A DNA stretch of 5,693 nt, taken from positions 1-5,693 of the forward strand of contig JAOZOT010000244.1 of NCBI GenBank assembly GCA_029933115.1, read 5' to 3'. Each line of letters opens with the position of its first letter. Within the stretch, counting starts at the first letter, position 1. Shown here piece by piece: positions 4,731-5,693 of this stretch. Origin of the DNA: Anaerolineae bacterium. GTDB taxonomy: Bacteria > Chloroflexota > Anaerolineae > E26-bin7. Below the pieces are notes generated by a model, which was given only the letters and a program-made list of their open reading frames with translations, did not search any database and was not told the origin of the DNA. Position numbers and translations under genes: made by a program.

Positions 4731-5693
4731 TCATTTCGCCGACTCGCCGACTTGCTCGCCGGCTCGCTGATTCGCTATTCCTATCAACTGCTCCACCACA
4801 AAAGGGGGTCGCCTCCGTGTCTCCTCAAAATTGCGCCACAGATACTCTCCAAATATGCCCAGCGTGAGCAACTGCGCTCCTGAAACCACCAGCACCACTG
4901 TCATTAAGGAGGCCCACCCCTGCACGGGAACACCGGCCAGCAATCTGTTGAGAATCACGACCACTGCCCACGCGAACCCGGCCAGTGCCAATACAATACC
5001 CAGCGCCGAAACGAGGCGCATCGGTACATAAGTGAAAGAGACTAACGCATCAATGAAATACTTCACCCTCTTGCCGAGGGTCCATCGTGACTCGCCCAAT
5101 TCCCTCTTCTGCCGGGTATAGTACACCACGTCCCGATCAAACCCCAGCCACAGAATAAGACCGATGAGATAGGGGTTCTTCTCACCAATTTGCACTAGCA
5201 TATCAGCGACTTCTCTATCAATGAGCACAAAGTCACACCCTTTTGCAGGCATTTCTCTGAGTGCTAGACGCCTGAAAAGCCAATAAAACGCGCTGGAGAG
5301 AAGTCTATTCACGAGCGGGTCTTCCCGGTCTTCCCTGGCTGCAAGTACAACTTTTTTTCCTGCCTCCCATTTCCGCAACATAGTGGTGATCAACTCAGGG
5401 GGATCCTGAAGGTCGGCCGCGATCATAGCCACACAATCTCCTGACACATAGTGAAGTCCGGCCATGATAGCCGCATTTGCTCCAAAGTTCCGGGAAAGCT
5501 TTACCACGCGAACTCGCGAATCCCTTTTTGCCAGATCTACCAGAATTTGGAAAGAGTTGTCTCCCGAACCGTCGTCCACAAAAATGTACTCAAAATCATA
5601 CTGGGGATTGGCATCCGCCAGACTGAGAAGGCGAGGAAAAAGATGCGGCAGATTCAGTTCATTGTAATACACCGGAACGACGATAGAAACCGT
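4731..5693 (-). CDS. Membrane-anchored family 2 glycosyltransferase (polyprenyl-phosphate sugar transferase type), start just outside window
   Basis: 320 residues are visible, starting TVSIVVPVYYNE, so probably only the Met and a few residues are missing; the GTG at 5672 is the internal Val of this motif. Domains: GT-A fold with the nucleotide-binding VSIVVPVYYNE (2-12) and FVDDGSGDNS (38-47), the metal-binding region AADLQDPPEL (92-101), and the RWTLGKRVKYFIDALVSFT segment (203-221) typical of DPM1/GtrB/ArnC-like enzymes. Two membrane helices follow (about 225-250 and 262-282) and then a cytoplasmic tail with RRRPPFVVEQLIG (294-306). Such enzymes transfer a sugar from a nucleotide donor to undecaprenyl or dolichyl phosphate at the inner face of the membrane. 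The sugar cannot be told. The ligase gene begins 19 bases after the stop, consistent with one glycan assembly operon. The last residues (RAGEQVGESAK) are encoded by a simple octanucleotide repeat. Confidence 0.93.
   Translation of the reverse strand, partial: TVSIVVPVYYNELNLPHLFPRLLSLADANPQYDFEYIFVDDGSGDNSFQILVDLAKRDSRVRVVKLSRNFGANAAIMAGLHYVSGDCVAMIAADLQDPPELITTMLRKWEAGKKVVLAAREDREDPLVNRLLSSAFYWLFRRLALREMPAKGCDFVLIDREVADMLVQIGEKNPYLIGLILWLGFDRDVVYYTRQKRELGESRWTLGKRVKYFIDALVSFTYVPMRLVSALGIVLALAGFAWAVVVILNRLLAGVPVQGWASLMTVVLVVSGAQLLTLGIFGEYLWRNFEETRRRPPFVVEQLIGIANQRAGEQVGESAK
4735..4778. repeat. Imperfect octanucleotide repeat at the glycosyltransferase 3' end
   Basis: On the plus strand: TTCGCCGA, CTCGCCGA, a 4-base interruption (CTTG), CTCGCCGG, CTCGCTGA and TTCGCTAT follow one another. 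Five related octamers thus start at 4735, 4743, 4755, 4763 and 4771. They encode the last residues of the glycosyltransferase. The unit is not a multiple of three, so gain or loss of one unit would shift the tail frame and move the stop relative to the ligase ribosome binding site. Confidence 0.7.

Overview
The window looks like a piece of a moderately GC-rich bacterial chromosome. The convergent gene layout, the short palindromic repeats inside and after genes, and the mix of a ROK kinase with polysaccharide genes would fit a Chloroflexota-type (Anaerolineae-like) genome. That assignment is inference only, because there is no rRNA or other phylogenetic marker here.

Layout: (1) positions 1-611, plus strand: the C-terminal two thirds of a ROK-family sugar kinase, cut by the window edge. 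(2) positions 629-1417, minus strand: a class I SAM-dependent methyltransferase resembling CmoM/SmtA, convergent with the kinase and only 17 bases from it. (3) positions 1418-1838: about 420 bases with no convincing gene. They hold an operator-like inverted repeat, a 144-base imperfect palindrome that loosely resembles an integron attC site, and a 60-codon orphan reading frame. (4) positions 1839-2900, minus strand: a tandem-GNAT acetyltransferase-like protein, visibly AT-richer than its surroundings. (5) positions 2901-3226: mostly a direct repeat made of two extra copies of the 3' end of the next gene. (6) positions 3227-4711, minus strand: a multispanning O-antigen ligase/polymerase (WaaL/Wzy-type) protein. 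(7) positions 4731-5693, minus strand: a membrane-anchored family 2 glycosyltransferase of the dolichyl-/undecaprenyl-phosphate sugar transferase kind, missing only its first few residues at the window edge.

The glycosyltransferase and the ligase/polymerase lie 19 bases apart in the same direction and probably form the end of an operon for surface polysaccharide or glycan assembly: the first would charge a polyprenyl-phosphate carrier with sugar, and the second would polymerise or transfer lipid-linked glycan outside the membrane. The GNAT and methyltransferase genes share the strand but are separated from the operon and from each other by repeat-rich spacers, so they look like accessory genes inserted next to it.

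The most unusual signal is at the 3' ends of genes. The ligase gene is followed by two additional copies of its own C-terminal coding tail. Both keep the reading frame and carry an in-frame palindromic insertion of 51 bases. The glycosyltransferase ends in an imperfect octanucleotide repeat. Both could change the C-terminal tails of membrane glycan enzymes by recombination or slippage. No complete system that I can call new is present.
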